NCBI GenBank assembly: GCA_038528605.1
Contig: JBCBEP010000094.1
Span: forward strand, 1 to 13,284
Source: Thermohalobaculum sp038528605
Lineage (GTDB): Bacteria > Pseudomonadota > Alphaproteobacteria > Rhodobacterales > Rhodobacteraceae
Direction: 5' to 3'
Length of the DNA: 13,284 nucleotides
Below, one piece after another: positions 1-6,611 of the stretch. Position 1 is the stretch's first letter, and every line of letters begins with the position of its first letter. Below the pieces are notes generated by a model, which did not search any database, was not told the DNA's origin, and worked only from the letters and a program-made list of their open reading frames with translations. The position numbers and the translations under genes are program-made.

Positions 1-1724
1 CCGACTGGCTGCAGAAGCGGCTGCGCGCCATCGGCCTGCGGCCGATCTCGACGCTGGTGGACATCACGAACCTGCTGACCTTCGACCGGGCGCGGCCGCT
101 TCATGTGTTCGACGCGGACAAGGTGCATGGCGGCGCGCTGCGGGTGCATTTCGCGGCGGGCGGGGAGACGCTGACGGCGCTCGACGACAAGGACTACACG
201 CTCGAGCCGGGCATGATGGCGATCTCGGATGCCGAGGGTGTGGAGAGCATCGCGGGCATCATGGGCGGGTCGGCGTCGGGCTGTACCGAGGAGACGGTGA
301 ACGTCTTCGTCGAGAGCGCTTACTGGGACCCGGTGACGATTGCGGCCACGGGGCGGCGGCTGAAGATCAACTCGGATGCGCGCTACCGCTTCGAGCGCGG
401 GATCGACCCGGCCTTCACGCTGGACGGGCTCGAGCAGGCGACGGCGCTGATCCTGGAGCTTTGCGGGGGTGAGCCCTCGGAGGTCGTGGTCGCGGGTGCT
501 GTGCCCGATACGAGCCGCAGCTACGGGCTCGACCCCGCACGGGTCTCGAGCCTGGTGGGCCTGGAGATCCCCGTGGCGGAGCAGCGGCGCATCCTCGAGG
601 CGCTGGGCTTCGGCGTGACCGAGGCAGGCGCGGGCTTCGATGTGTCGGTGCCGCCCTGGCGGCCGGATGTGCATGGCGAGGCGGACCTGGTGGAGGAGAT
701 CGCGCGCGTCGCGTCCCTCACCAAGCTGCCCTCCGTGCCGCTGCCCCGGGTCGAGACGGGTGTGGCGCGGGCGGTGCTGACGCCGATGCAGCGGCGCGAG
801 GGCGCTGCGCGGCGGGCGATGGCGGGGCGCGGGCTCAACGAATGCGTCCACTACGCCTTCTGCTCCGAGAGGGAGGCAGCACTCTTCGGCGGGGGCAACC
901 CGCTCATGCAGCTCGAGAACCCGATCTCCGTGGAGATGGCGGAGATGCGGCCGAGCCTGCTGCCGGCCCTGCTGGCCGCGGCGGCGCGCAACCAGGCGCG
1001 GGGCGCGGCGGAGCTTGGCCTTTTCGAGGTGGGCCCGGCCTTCCATGGGCCTGAGCCCGGCGAGCAGGCGGTGGAGGCCGTGTCGCTGCGGGCGGGCCAG
1101 GCCGGGCCGCGGCACTGGGGGGCGGAGCGCCGGGGCGTGGATCTCTACGACGCGAAGGCGGATGCGCTGGCCTGCCTTGCGGCCATCGGCCTCGACACCG
1201 GGAAGGTCTCGGTGGCAGCGGGCGAGGCGCCGGACTGGTTCCACCCCGGCCGCTCGGCGGCGCTGAAGCTCGGCCCGAAGAACACGCTGGCGGTGTTCGG
1301 TGAGCTGCATCCGAAGGTGCTCGAGGCGCTGGACGTGAAGGGGCCGGCGGTGGCGGTGACGGTGATGCTGGCCAACGCGCCCTTCCCGAAGCGCAAGGGC
1401 ACGGGGCGCGCGGCGCTCAGCGTCTCGGACCTGCAGGCGGTGGAGCGGGACTTCGCTTTCGTGGTGCCGGAGCGGACGGAGGCAGAGGCGATCCTGCGCG
1501 CGGCCCGGGCGGCGGAGAAGAAGCTGATCGAGAGCGCGCGGGTCTTCGATGTGTTCGAGGGCAAGCGGGCGGCGGAGCAGCTGGGCGCGGGCCTGAAATC
1601 CGTCGCCATCACGGTGCGCCTCCAGCCGAGCCAGCAGACGCTGACGGAGAAGGAGATCGACGCCGTGGCCGAGAAGGTGGTGGCCGGCGTGGCCGCCGCC
1701 ACGGGGGCGACGCTCCGCAGCTAG
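1..1724 (+). CDS. pheT: Phenylalanine--tRNA ligase beta subunit (3' part; start lies before the window)
   Basis: The reading frame is already open at base 3 and gives 573 residues; family members are about 800, so roughly 220 N-terminal residues (the EMAP/tRNA-binding region) lie outside the window. PheT pairs with PheS as the cytoplasmic alpha2beta2 enzyme that charges tRNA-Phe. Visible in order, numbered from the first full codon: the end of B1 (RPISTLVDITN, about 14-24); the B3/B4 editing core with AGIMGGSASG and ARYRFERGIDP (about 84-136); B5 with PPWRPD followed by DLVEEIARV (about 217-236); B6/B7 (from about 280, including WFHPGRS near 412); and a C-terminal ferredoxin-fold anticodon-binding domain (about 473-571, with VERDFAFVVPE and LTEKEID). 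A GTG at 57 is an in-frame valine inside B1, not the start. The gene ends in TAG. pheS normally lies upstream, which cannot be seen here. Identity is very secure. Confidence 0.97.
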   Translation, partial: DWLQKRLRAIGLRPISTLVDITNLLTFDRARPLHVFDADKVHGGALRVHFAAGGETLTALDDKDYTLEPGMMAISDAEGVESIAGIMGGSASGCTEETVNVFVESAYWDPVTIAATGRRLKINSDARYRFERGIDPAFTLDGLEQATALILELCGGEPSEVVVAGAVPDTSRSYGLDPARVSSLVGLEIPVAEQRRILEALGFGVTEAGAGFDVSVPPWRPDVHGEADLVEEIARVASLTKLPSVPLPRVETGVARAVLTPMQRREGAARRAMAGRGLNECVHYAFCSEREAALFGGGNPLMQLENPISVEMAEMRPSLLPALLAAAARNQARGAAELGLFEVGPAFHGPEPGEQAVEAVSLRAGQAGPRHWGAERRGVDLYDAKADALACLAAIGLDTGKVSVAAGEAPDWFHPGRSAALKLGPKNTLAVFGELHPKVLEALDVKGPAVAVTVMLANAPFPKRKGTGRAALSVSDLQAVERDFAFVVPERTEAEAILRAARAAEKKLIESARVFDVFEGKRAAEQLGAGLKSVAITVRLQPSQQTLTEKEIDAVAEKVVAGVAAATGATLRS

Positions 1725-1726
1725 CG

Positions 1727-1808
1727 GCGGGCCGGCGGATGCCCGGCCTCCTCGTCCCGCCAGCCCTGCGGCTGGCGGGCCTCCGCGGCCGCCCACCCGC
1801 CGGCCCGC
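1727..1808. terminator. Nested inverted repeat just after pheT (possible terminator or REP-like element)
   Basis: A perfect 12-bp pair (1727-1738 with 1797-1808) encloses a perfect 10-bp hairpin (1756-1765 with 1770-1779, 4-nt loop CTGC). It starts two bases after the pheT stop and is almost pure G+C. No T-run follows, so it is not a classical intrinsic terminator. It could block 3' exonucleases, act in a Rho-aided stop, or belong to a dispersed palindromic repeat family. The pairing is directly visible; the role is inferred. Confidence 0.5.
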
Positions 1809-1903
1809 ATGCAGGGGCCTGGCCGCGGTGTCACTGAATTTACGCTTGCGTTCATTGGCGCGTTCCTCATGGTGGCATTCAGCAACCATAGCGGGAGATC
1901 GCG

Positions 1904-2338
1904 ATGCTTCAGGAATTCAAGGACTTCGCCGTCAAGGGCAATGTGGTGGATATGGGCGTGGGCATCGTGATCGGCGCCGCCTTCACCACCATCGTGACGA
2001 GCTTCGTCGAGGACATCATCAACCCGATCATCGGGCTCTTTACCGGCGGGATCGATTTCTCGGGGCTCTATCTCAACCTCTCCGGCCAGGATGTGGGTTC
2101 TGCCGCGGCGGCGAAGGAGCAGGGGCTGGCCGTGATCACCTACGGGGTGTTCATCAACGCGGTGATCTCTTTCATGATCGTCGCCTGGATCCTGTTCTTC
2201 GTGATCAAGGGCGTGAACGCGCTGAAGCGCGCGGCCGAGGAGGCGCCGGAAGCCGAGGAGACGCCGGAGCCGCCGGCGGATGTGAAGCTGCTCTCCGAGA
2301 TCCGGGACCTGCTGGCGAAGGAACGGTCCGCCGGCTGA
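1904..2338 (+). CDS. mscL: Large-conductance mechanosensitive channel MscL
   Basis: This 144-residue protein has the usual MscL length and layout. MscL is a homopentameric inner-membrane channel that opens under high membrane tension and releases solutes during hypo-osmotic shock. The N-terminal amphipathic helix (MLQEFKDFAVKGN) is followed by TM1 (about 14-45, with the glycine-rich gate VGIVIGAAF and the pore-lining helix ending IINPIIG), a short periplasmic loop (about 46-76), TM2 (about 79-104) and a charged cytoplasmic helix (PADVKLLSEIRDLLAKE, about 124-140) after an acidic Pro/Glu linker. The ATG is preceded by GGGAG (1892-1896), which supports this start. It is a single-gene unit by spacing: 179 nt separate it from pheT, and its stop lies only 12 nt from the stop of the convergent azlD gene. 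Confidence 0.96.
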   Translation: MLQEFKDFAVKGNVVDMGVGIVIGAAFTTIVTSFVEDIINPIIGLFTGGIDFSGLYLNLSGQDVGSAAAAKEQGLAVITYGVFINAVISFMIVAWILFFVIKGVNALKRAAEEAPEAEETPEPPADVKLLSEIRDLLAKERSAG

Positions 2339-2350
2339 AGCCTGCGCCGT

Positions 2351-2671
2351 TTAGAAGCCGAAGGCCCTGAGAGCAAGGAAGACGCCCATGGCCGTGGCCA
2401 GCGCCGCGATCATGTGCCGGGTGGCGATGCCGACCAAGAGGCCTGCGAGGGCGGCAGTGAGGCGGGCGGGGTCTGCCGTCAGCACGCCGTCCTCGTAGAG
2501 CACCATGGGCAGCGTGAGGGCGGGCAGCACCGTGACCGGCACGAAGCCGAGGGCGCGGCGCAGGCCCGCCGGCACGTCCCGCCCCGCCAGGAGGCCGAGG
2601 AACGAGAAGCGGATCAGGTAGGTCACCGCGCCGAGGCCGATGATCAGCGTCCAGATCTCCACCGTCGTCAT
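2351..2671 (-). CDS. azlD: AzlD-family branched-chain amino acid transport subunit
   Basis: A 106-residue hydrophobic protein beginning MTTVEIWTLIIGLG and ending LALRAFGF. It fits AzlD (YgaH-type): about 100 residues with several membrane segments (about 5-30, 42-60, 70-103) and the early motif TYLIRFSFL that marks the family. AzlD partners with AzlC in the inner membrane. The pair is known for azaleucine resistance, and the homologous E. coli YgaZH exports valine, so export of branched-chain amino acids is the likely role. The ATG overlaps the TGA of azlC in an ATGA junction, so the two are probably translationally coupled. The frame stays open far upstream, but that extension runs through azlC and is not coding. 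The stop faces the mscL stop across 12 nt. Confidence 0.9.
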   Translation of the reverse strand: MTTVEIWTLIIGLGAVTYLIRFSFLGLLAGRDVPAGLRRALGFVPVTVLPALTLPMVLYEDGVLTADPARLTAALAGLLVGIATRHMIAALATAMGVFLALRAFGF

Positions 2672-3423
2672 GGCGATCGCGCCTCGATCCGGCCGGCCAC
2701 GGCCATGCCGACCGCGATGCCGGCGGCGGCGGCGGCGATGAGGCCGAAGCCATGCGGCAGCCCCGCCAGCAGCACCGCGAGCAGGGCCGAGGTTGCTGCG
2801 GCGGCCACGTTCGCGGTGCCGCGGATGAGGGGGGCGGTGATGGCGAGGAAGCAGGCGGGCACGGCGAATTCGAGGCCCCAGCTGTCCGGCAACCCGCTGC
2901 CGATGAGGGCGCCGGCGAGGGTGGCGAGGATCCACACGCTGGTGGTGCTGACGCCGACGCCGAAATAGAAGCCCAGCCGGTCCGCCAGCGGCTCGTCCTT
3001 CCGCGCGTACCGCGCCATCGACACGGCGAAGGCCTGGTCGTGCAGGAAGAAGGCGGCGGGCACGCGCCAGAGCATGGCGGCCCCCTGCCAGTGCACGGCG
3101 AGGGCGGCGGAGTACATTGCCATGCGCAGGTTCACGACGGCGCCGGTGAGGATGGCCACGAGCACCGGCCCGCCCTCCTCCAGCACCGAGAGGGCGGCGA
3201 GCTGCGAGGCGCCGGCGGTGACGATGATGGTGTAGGCCATGGTCTCGGCGAGGCTGAAGCCCGCTTCCACCGCGATGGTGCCGAAGATGACGCCGAAGGG
3301 GATCACGGCCATGTAGACTGGGATGGACGCCCAGAGGCCCGCGACGAACCCGCGGCGCGACGGCGACTGCGCGGTGGCAGCGACGGGCGCGGCGGCGCTG
3401 GGATGGACGTCCTCGAAGCTCAT
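2668..3423 (-). CDS. azlC: AzlC-family branched-chain amino acid exporter, large subunit
   Basis: This integral membrane protein is 251 residues from the chosen ATG. The AzlC (YgaZ-type) signature is visible: IPVYMAVIPFGVIFGTIA near 34-51, AGASQLAAL near 70-78, the conserved NLRMAMYS at 98-105 and HDQAFAV at 128-134, then further hydrophobic helices to about 243. It should form an inner-membrane complex with AzlD, encoded immediately downstream with a 4-nt overlap. The start is uncertain: in-frame ATGs also exist at 3435 and 3459, and none has a convincing Shine-Dalgarno sequence. I chose 3423 because it gives the shortest tail (about 25 polar residues) before the first helix. It is transcribed divergently from the small gene at 3638, so both promoters should lie in 3424-3637. 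Confidence 0.9.
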   Translation of the reverse strand: MSFEDVHPSAAAPVAATAQSPSRRGFVAGLWASIPVYMAVIPFGVIFGTIAVEAGFSLAETMAYTIIVTAGASQLAALSVLEEGGPVLVAILTGAVVNLRMAMYSAALAVHWQGAAMLWRVPAAFFLHDQAFAVSMARYARKDEPLADRLGFYFGVGVSTTSVWILATLAGALIGSGLPDSWGLEFAVPACFLAITAPLIRGTANVAAAATSALLAVLLAGLPHGFGLIAAAAAGIAVGMAVAGRIEARSP

Positions 3424-3637
3424 GAGCAAGCACATAGGGAGCCCGCGCCGCGCCGCCATCCGACTTTTGGTGATGGGGCGGGCGACGGCTGGTGATCACG
3501 AATGGCGCCGCGCATCCGCGGGCGCTTGAGCCGCCGGCGCGCTTGGGGCATTGTCGTGGCGCTGCAGGCTGTTGGGGAACGGCCTTGCGGCGATGTGTGG
3601 GGGGCGCCTTTCGGGGCGCCGGAGAGAGGGAACCGGC

Positions 3638-3934
3638 ATGCACCAGCTGGGGCTTATGCAGATTGTTCGCGTGGCGCTCGTCTTCGTGGCGGCGGCGCTT
3701 ATCGCAACGCAGTTCTTTTCGCTTGTCGCGTCGGGCGGCACGGGGCGGGCGGAAGCGGCGCCGCCTGCGTCGTCGACCTCGACCGGGGCTTGGCCGACGC
3801 TGGCGCTGACGCTGGCGGCCGATCTGCCGCTGGGGGTCGTCTATTTCGACGGCGCGGCGACACGGGGAGATGCGACGACCGGGGCGCTCGAGACCCCGGC
3901 CGAGGTTCGTCATGCGGGGCTGATCTACCGCTGA
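3638..3934 (+). CDS. Hypothetical protein with one N-terminal membrane or signal segment
   Basis: I do not recognise this 98-residue protein. A good Shine-Dalgarno sequence (GGAGAGAGGG, 3621-3630) stands 7 nt before the ATG, which supports this start over upstream in-frame ATGs such as 3551. Residues about 8-30 form a hydrophobic helix (IVRVALVFVAAALIATQFFSL). An Ala/Ser/Gly-rich stretch follows, with AEA-A near 39-41 that could be a signal-peptidase site. A polar domain of about 50 residues then ends HAGLIYR. The protein is therefore probably periplasmic or anchored with its C-terminus in the periplasm. It lies 88 nt before fdhD on the same strand and could share transcription with it. G+C-rich third positions run through the frame. 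Confidence reflects that it looks coding, not any knowledge of function. Confidence 0.6.
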   Translation: MHQLGLMQIVRVALVFVAAALIATQFFSLVASGGTGRAEAAPPASSTSTGAWPTLALTLAADLPLGVVYFDGAATRGDATTGALETPAEVRHAGLIYR

Positions 3935-3945
3935 ACGGTTGCAGT

Positions 3946-3965
3946 CCGGGATTGTCGTAGCCCGG
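3946..3965 (+). other. Small hairpin between the 98-residue ORF and fdhD
   Basis: CCGGG (3946-3950) can pair with CCCGG (3961-3965) around the 10-nt loop ATTGTCGTAG, 11 nt after the hypothetical gene's stop. Five base pairs with no T-run is weak for a terminator, so it may be incidental or part of the fdhD leader. Confidence 0.25.
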
Positions 3966-3993
3966 CGCGGGCCTTAAGCCTGTGCAGGCGGGC

Positions 3994-4016
3994 GGCAGGG
4001 CCCGTGGCAGGGCCCG
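3994..4016 (+). repeat. 11-bp direct repeat in the fdhD leader
   Basis: GGCAGGGCCCG occurs at 3994-4004 and again at 4006-4016, separated by one base, immediately before the fdhD start codon at 4023. The CAGGG within the second copy is the nearest thing to a ribosome binding site. GGGCCC is self-complementary, so the two copies can pair and may affect access to the start. Confidence 0.6.
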
Positions 4017-4022
4017 GCCGAG

Positions 4023-4886
4023 ATGGCAGACTTTCTGATCGCACCCGACCCGGAGGACACGCGGCTTACCCGTGCCGTGCGCGGGATCGACCATTATGGC
4101 GCGGTGGCCGAGATCCGGGTGGTGGAGGAGCGTGCGCTCACCATCTTCCTGAATGCCCAGGAGATCGTCACGGCGATGACGATCGGGGACTACCCTGAGT
4201 ACCTGGCGCTCGGCTACTTGCTCAACCAGGGCATGCTGCGGGCGGACGATACGGTGACCGCCGTGGACTTCGACGAGGAGCTGGAGACCGTGGTTGTGCG
4301 CACCGAGCGGGCCACGGACTACGAAGAGAAGCTCAAGAAGAAGACCCGCACCTCGGGCTGCGCCGTGGGCACCGTGTTCGGCGATGTGATGGAGGGGCTC
4401 GAGGGGCTGGAGCTGCCCGGGGCGGAGCTCAGCGTCTCCGAGCTCTACGCGCTGGCCCGCACCATCAACACGGCGCCGAGCCTCTATCTCGAGGCAGGCG
4501 CGATCCACGGCACGGTGCTGTGCGAGGGCGGGCGGCCGCTGGTGTTCATGGAGGATGTCGGCCGCCATAACGCGGTGGACAAGATTGCGGGCTGGATGCT
4601 GCGCGAGGGCGTCTCGGGGGTGGACAAGCTGCTCTACACCACCGGGCGGCTGACCTCGGAGATGGTGATCAAATGCGCGCTCATGGGCATTCCCATGCTC
4701 GCCTCCCGCTCCGGCTTCACCGCCTGGGGCGTGGATCTCGCGCGCCAGGTGGGCCTCACGCTCATCGGCCGCCTTCGCGGGGAGCGCTTCGTCTGCCTCT
4801 CGGGCCAGGAGCGCTTGGTCTACGACGCGGAGTTCCGCGGCGGGGAGGAGGACCCCAAGCACCGGCGCAAGGGGGCTGCGGAGTGA
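4023..4886 (+). CDS. fdhD: FdhD, sulfurtransferase for formate dehydrogenase maturation
   Basis: This is a 287-residue cytoplasmic protein. FdhD carries sulfur from a cysteine desulfurase to the bis-MGD molybdenum cofactor so that formate dehydrogenase becomes active. Family motifs are clear: an early substrate-recognition region (EIRVVEERALTIFLN), the loop SGCAVGTVFGD at 111-121, EDVGRHNAVDKIAG at 177-190, TTGRLTSEMVIK at 206-217, and the SRSGFTAWGVDLA region at 228-240 near the C-terminal GRLRGERF. The loop is unusual: well-studied FdhD proteins have a CxxC pair, whereas here Cys113 is the only loop cysteine and the partner position is Gly. Other cysteines (167, 218, 258) lie elsewhere. The gene heads a tight operon with mobA, mobB and moeA, which supports the assignment. 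Its GTGA end overlaps the next gene by 4 nt. Confidence 0.95.
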   Translation: MADFLIAPDPEDTRLTRAVRGIDHYGAVAEIRVVEERALTIFLNAQEIVTAMTIGDYPEYLALGYLLNQGMLRADDTVTAVDFDEELETVVVRTERATDYEEKLKKKTRTSGCAVGTVFGDVMEGLEGLELPGAELSVSELYALARTINTAPSLYLEAGAIHGTVLCEGGRPLVFMEDVGRHNAVDKIAGWMLREGVSGVDKLLYTTGRLTSEMVIKCALMGIPMLASRSGFTAWGVDLARQVGLTLIGRLRGERFVCLSGQERLVYDAEFRGGEEDPKHRRKGAAE

Positions 4887-5413
4887 ACCGGGTGGTGATC
4901 GACCAGCAGAGCGATGCCCGGCGGATCACCGCAGCGAGCCTCGCCTGGGCCAGATCGGCCTCGGGGCGGCTTCCTTTCCGCGAAAAGGCGCTGACCTTCC
5001 TTGCGACCTGCCTGGCGCCGGCGGCCTGCTACCTCGTCGCGACGGTCCTCGCCCCGCCCGGACAGAGCCTCGGTGTCCTCATCGGTGCGCTTGCGGGGTG
5101 GGCGGCGTTTTGGATCATTGCCTGCGGGCTGCGGTACAGAAACGCCCGGCAGCTCATCAAGGCCGCGATGCCGGAGGCGCCGGAGCGGCTGCAGTCCTGC
5201 GTCACGCTCGACAAGCACGGCCTCTGGACGGAGGACGCGGTGTCGCGGAGCTTCATCGCCTGGGCGGCGATCGACGATGTGATCGATATCGATGGCGGCC
5301 TTGCGCTGGTCTACGGCACGCAATCCCTGCCGCTGGTGGAGGAGGCCTTGCCGAAGGGGGTGACACGACCGCAGCTGCGGGACCTGATCAACGACTGGCG
5401 GGCGGCGGCATGA
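4883..5413 (+). CDS. YcxB-like small membrane protein, function unknown
   Basis: This 176-residue protein starts at a GTG overlapping the fdhD stop (GTGA), with AAGGGGG at 4869-4875 as ribosome binding site. The longer upstream frame lies inside fdhD and is not coding. Residues about 36-58 and 62-83 are two adjacent hydrophobic helices. After a short basic turn (RYRNARQLIK), residues about 104-172 make a soluble domain of the YcxB type: VTLDKHGLWTED, SRSFIAWAAIDDVIDIDGGLALVYG, a Leu-Pro-Leu-Val-rich strand, then a closing amphipathic helix. The second junction, with mobA, is also a 4-nt overlap. Being locked between fdhD and mobA suggests a role near cofactor delivery or a membrane-bound molybdoenzyme, but that is inference from position only. 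The YcxB call rests on pattern resemblance. Confidence 0.8.
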   Translation: MNRVVIDQQSDARRITAASLAWARSASGRLPFREKALTFLATCLAPAACYLVATVLAPPGQSLGVLIGALAGWAAFWIIACGLRYRNARQLIKAAMPEAPERLQSCVTLDKHGLWTEDAVSRSFIAWAAIDDVIDIDGGLALVYGTQSLPLVEEALPKGVTRPQLRDLINDWRAAA

Positions 5414-6048
5414 AGGTTGCCGGGGTGATCCTTGCCGGCGGGCTCGCGCGGCGCATGGGGGGCGGGGACAAGGCGCTTCTCGAGGTGGCGGGACAGCCGC
5501 TGCTGGCGCATGTTCTGGCGCGGCTCGCGCCGCAGGTCGAGGCGCTGGCGCTCAATGCCAACGGGGACCCGGCGCGGTTCGCGGGCTTCGGGCTGCCGGT
5601 GCTGGCGGATACGGTGGAGGGCTTTGCCGGGCCGCTGGCCGGCGTGCTGGCGGGCATGCGCTGGGCGGCCCGTGCGGGCTACAGCCACGTGGCCAGCGCG
5701 GCGGGGGATACGCCGTTCTTCCCGCCCGATCTGGTGGCCCGACTGTCCGCGGCGCTCGGACCGGGGCTCCGGATCGCCATCGCGGCGACGGAGGATCCGC
5801 GGCGGGGCGGGCTGGCGGAGCACCCCACCTTCGGGCTCTGGCCCGTGGATCTGGCGGATGACCTGGAGGCGGCGCTGAAGGGAGACATGCGCAAGGTGAT
5901 CGTCTGGGCCTCGCGCCATGGCTGCGCACGCGCGGTGTTTCCGGAGGGGGCCGCCATGCCCTTCTTCAACGTCAACACGCCCGAGGACCTCGCGGAGGCC
6001 GGACGCCTCGCGGCGCTGCATGAGGATGCGACCGGGGGAGCGGCATGA
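5410..6048 (+). CDS. mobA: MobA, molybdenum cofactor guanylyltransferase
   Basis: This 212-residue cytoplasmic enzyme joins GMP from GTP to Mo-molybdopterin, giving the guanine dinucleotide cofactor used by DMSO-reductase-family enzymes such as formate dehydrogenase. The nucleotidyltransferase fold is evident: the LAGGLARRMGGGDKAL loop (8-23) for GTP, LADTVEGFAGPLAGVL (65-80), the metal-site motif AGDTPFFP (98-105, Asp100), HPTFGLWP (138-145) and FFNVNTPEDL (185-194). Length matches the family. The ATG overlaps the previous stop as ATGA, and its own TGA overlaps the mobB start in the same way. The neighbours mobB, moeA and fdhD all serve the same cofactor route. Confidence 0.95.
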   Translation: MKVAGVILAGGLARRMGGGDKALLEVAGQPLLAHVLARLAPQVEALALNANGDPARFAGFGLPVLADTVEGFAGPLAGVLAGMRWAARAGYSHVASAAGDTPFFPPDLVARLSAALGPGLRIAIAATEDPRRGGLAEHPTFGLWPVDLADDLEAALKGDMRKVIVWASRHGCARAVFPEGAAMPFFNVNTPEDLAEAGRLAALHEDATGGAA

Positions 6049-6575
6049 TCGTCTACGGTGTCGTCGGCTGGAAGAACGCGGGCAAGACCACGCTGGTGGA
6101 GCGCCTCGTGGCCGAGATCGTGAGCCGCGGCTTCAGCGTGAGCACCCTCAAGCACACCCATCACGGCGTGGATGTGGACCGGCCGGGGAAGGACAGCCAC
6201 CGCCACCGGCAGGCGGGGGCGAACCAGGTGATCCTCGCCTCCTCCGCTCGCTGGGCGCTGATGACCGAGCTTCGGGGGGCGCCCGAGCCGCCGCTGGAGG
6301 CGCTGGTCGCGAAGCTCGACCCGGTCGATCTGGTGATCGTGGAGGGCTACAAGCGCGACCGTCACCCCAAGATCGAGGCCTGGCGGGCGGAGACCGGGCA
6401 ACCCCTGATCGCGCGGGAGGACGAAACCGTGCGCGCCATCGCCACAAACGCGCCGCTCGACGCGCTGGGCCCGGACAGGCCGGACCTGCCGGTGATCGGC
6501 CTCGACGATGTTGCGGCAATTGCGGACTTCCTTCTGGCCGATGCGGGGCTTGCGGCGCGCGGCGCTGCTGAGTGA
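6045..6575 (+). CDS. mobB: MobB, molybdopterin-guanine dinucleotide biosynthesis adaptor (GTPase)
   Basis: This 176-residue P-loop protein has a Walker A motif G-W-K-N-A-G-K-T at 8-15, KHTHHGVDVDRPGKDSHRHR (36-55, with the family's D-x-PGKDS-x-R core) leading to QAGA, and VDLVIVEGYKRDRHPKIE (94-111), all diagnostic of MobB. MobB binds MobA and hydrolyses GTP slowly; it is not strictly required in E. coli but improves cofactor assembly. GGGGGAG at 6034-6040 serves as ribosome binding site, and the ATG overlaps the mobA stop. The C-terminus ends in a short Ala/Gly tail. Confidence 0.94.
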   Translation: MIVYGVVGWKNAGKTTLVERLVAEIVSRGFSVSTLKHTHHGVDVDRPGKDSHRHRQAGANQVILASSARWALMTELRGAPEPPLEALVAKLDPVDLVIVEGYKRDRHPKIEAWRAETGQPLIAREDETVRAIATNAPLDALGPDRPDLPVIGLDDVAAIADFLLADAGLAARGAAE

Positions 6576-6611
6576 GAATGGCTTCCATGCAGCGGCAGGA
6601 AGGTGAGCGCG

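Noticed and set aside
3603..3620. GGCGCC-TTTCGG-GGCGCC hairpin before the 98-residue ORF
   Set aside because: Only 6 bp made from a self-complementary word that is frequent in such DNA; too weak to call a regulatory element.
2351..3913. A 520-codon minus-strand frame containing AzlD at its end
   Set aside because: Only the last 106 codons (from 2671) are AzlD. The upstream part is an out-of-frame reading of azlC and Arg-rich noise, so it is not a fusion protein.
4673..4882. Longer start for the YcxB-like gene
   Set aside because: The extra 70 codons lie within fdhD in another frame and read as Arg/Gly/Pro-rich noise; the GTG at 4883 has AAGGGGG at the right distance.
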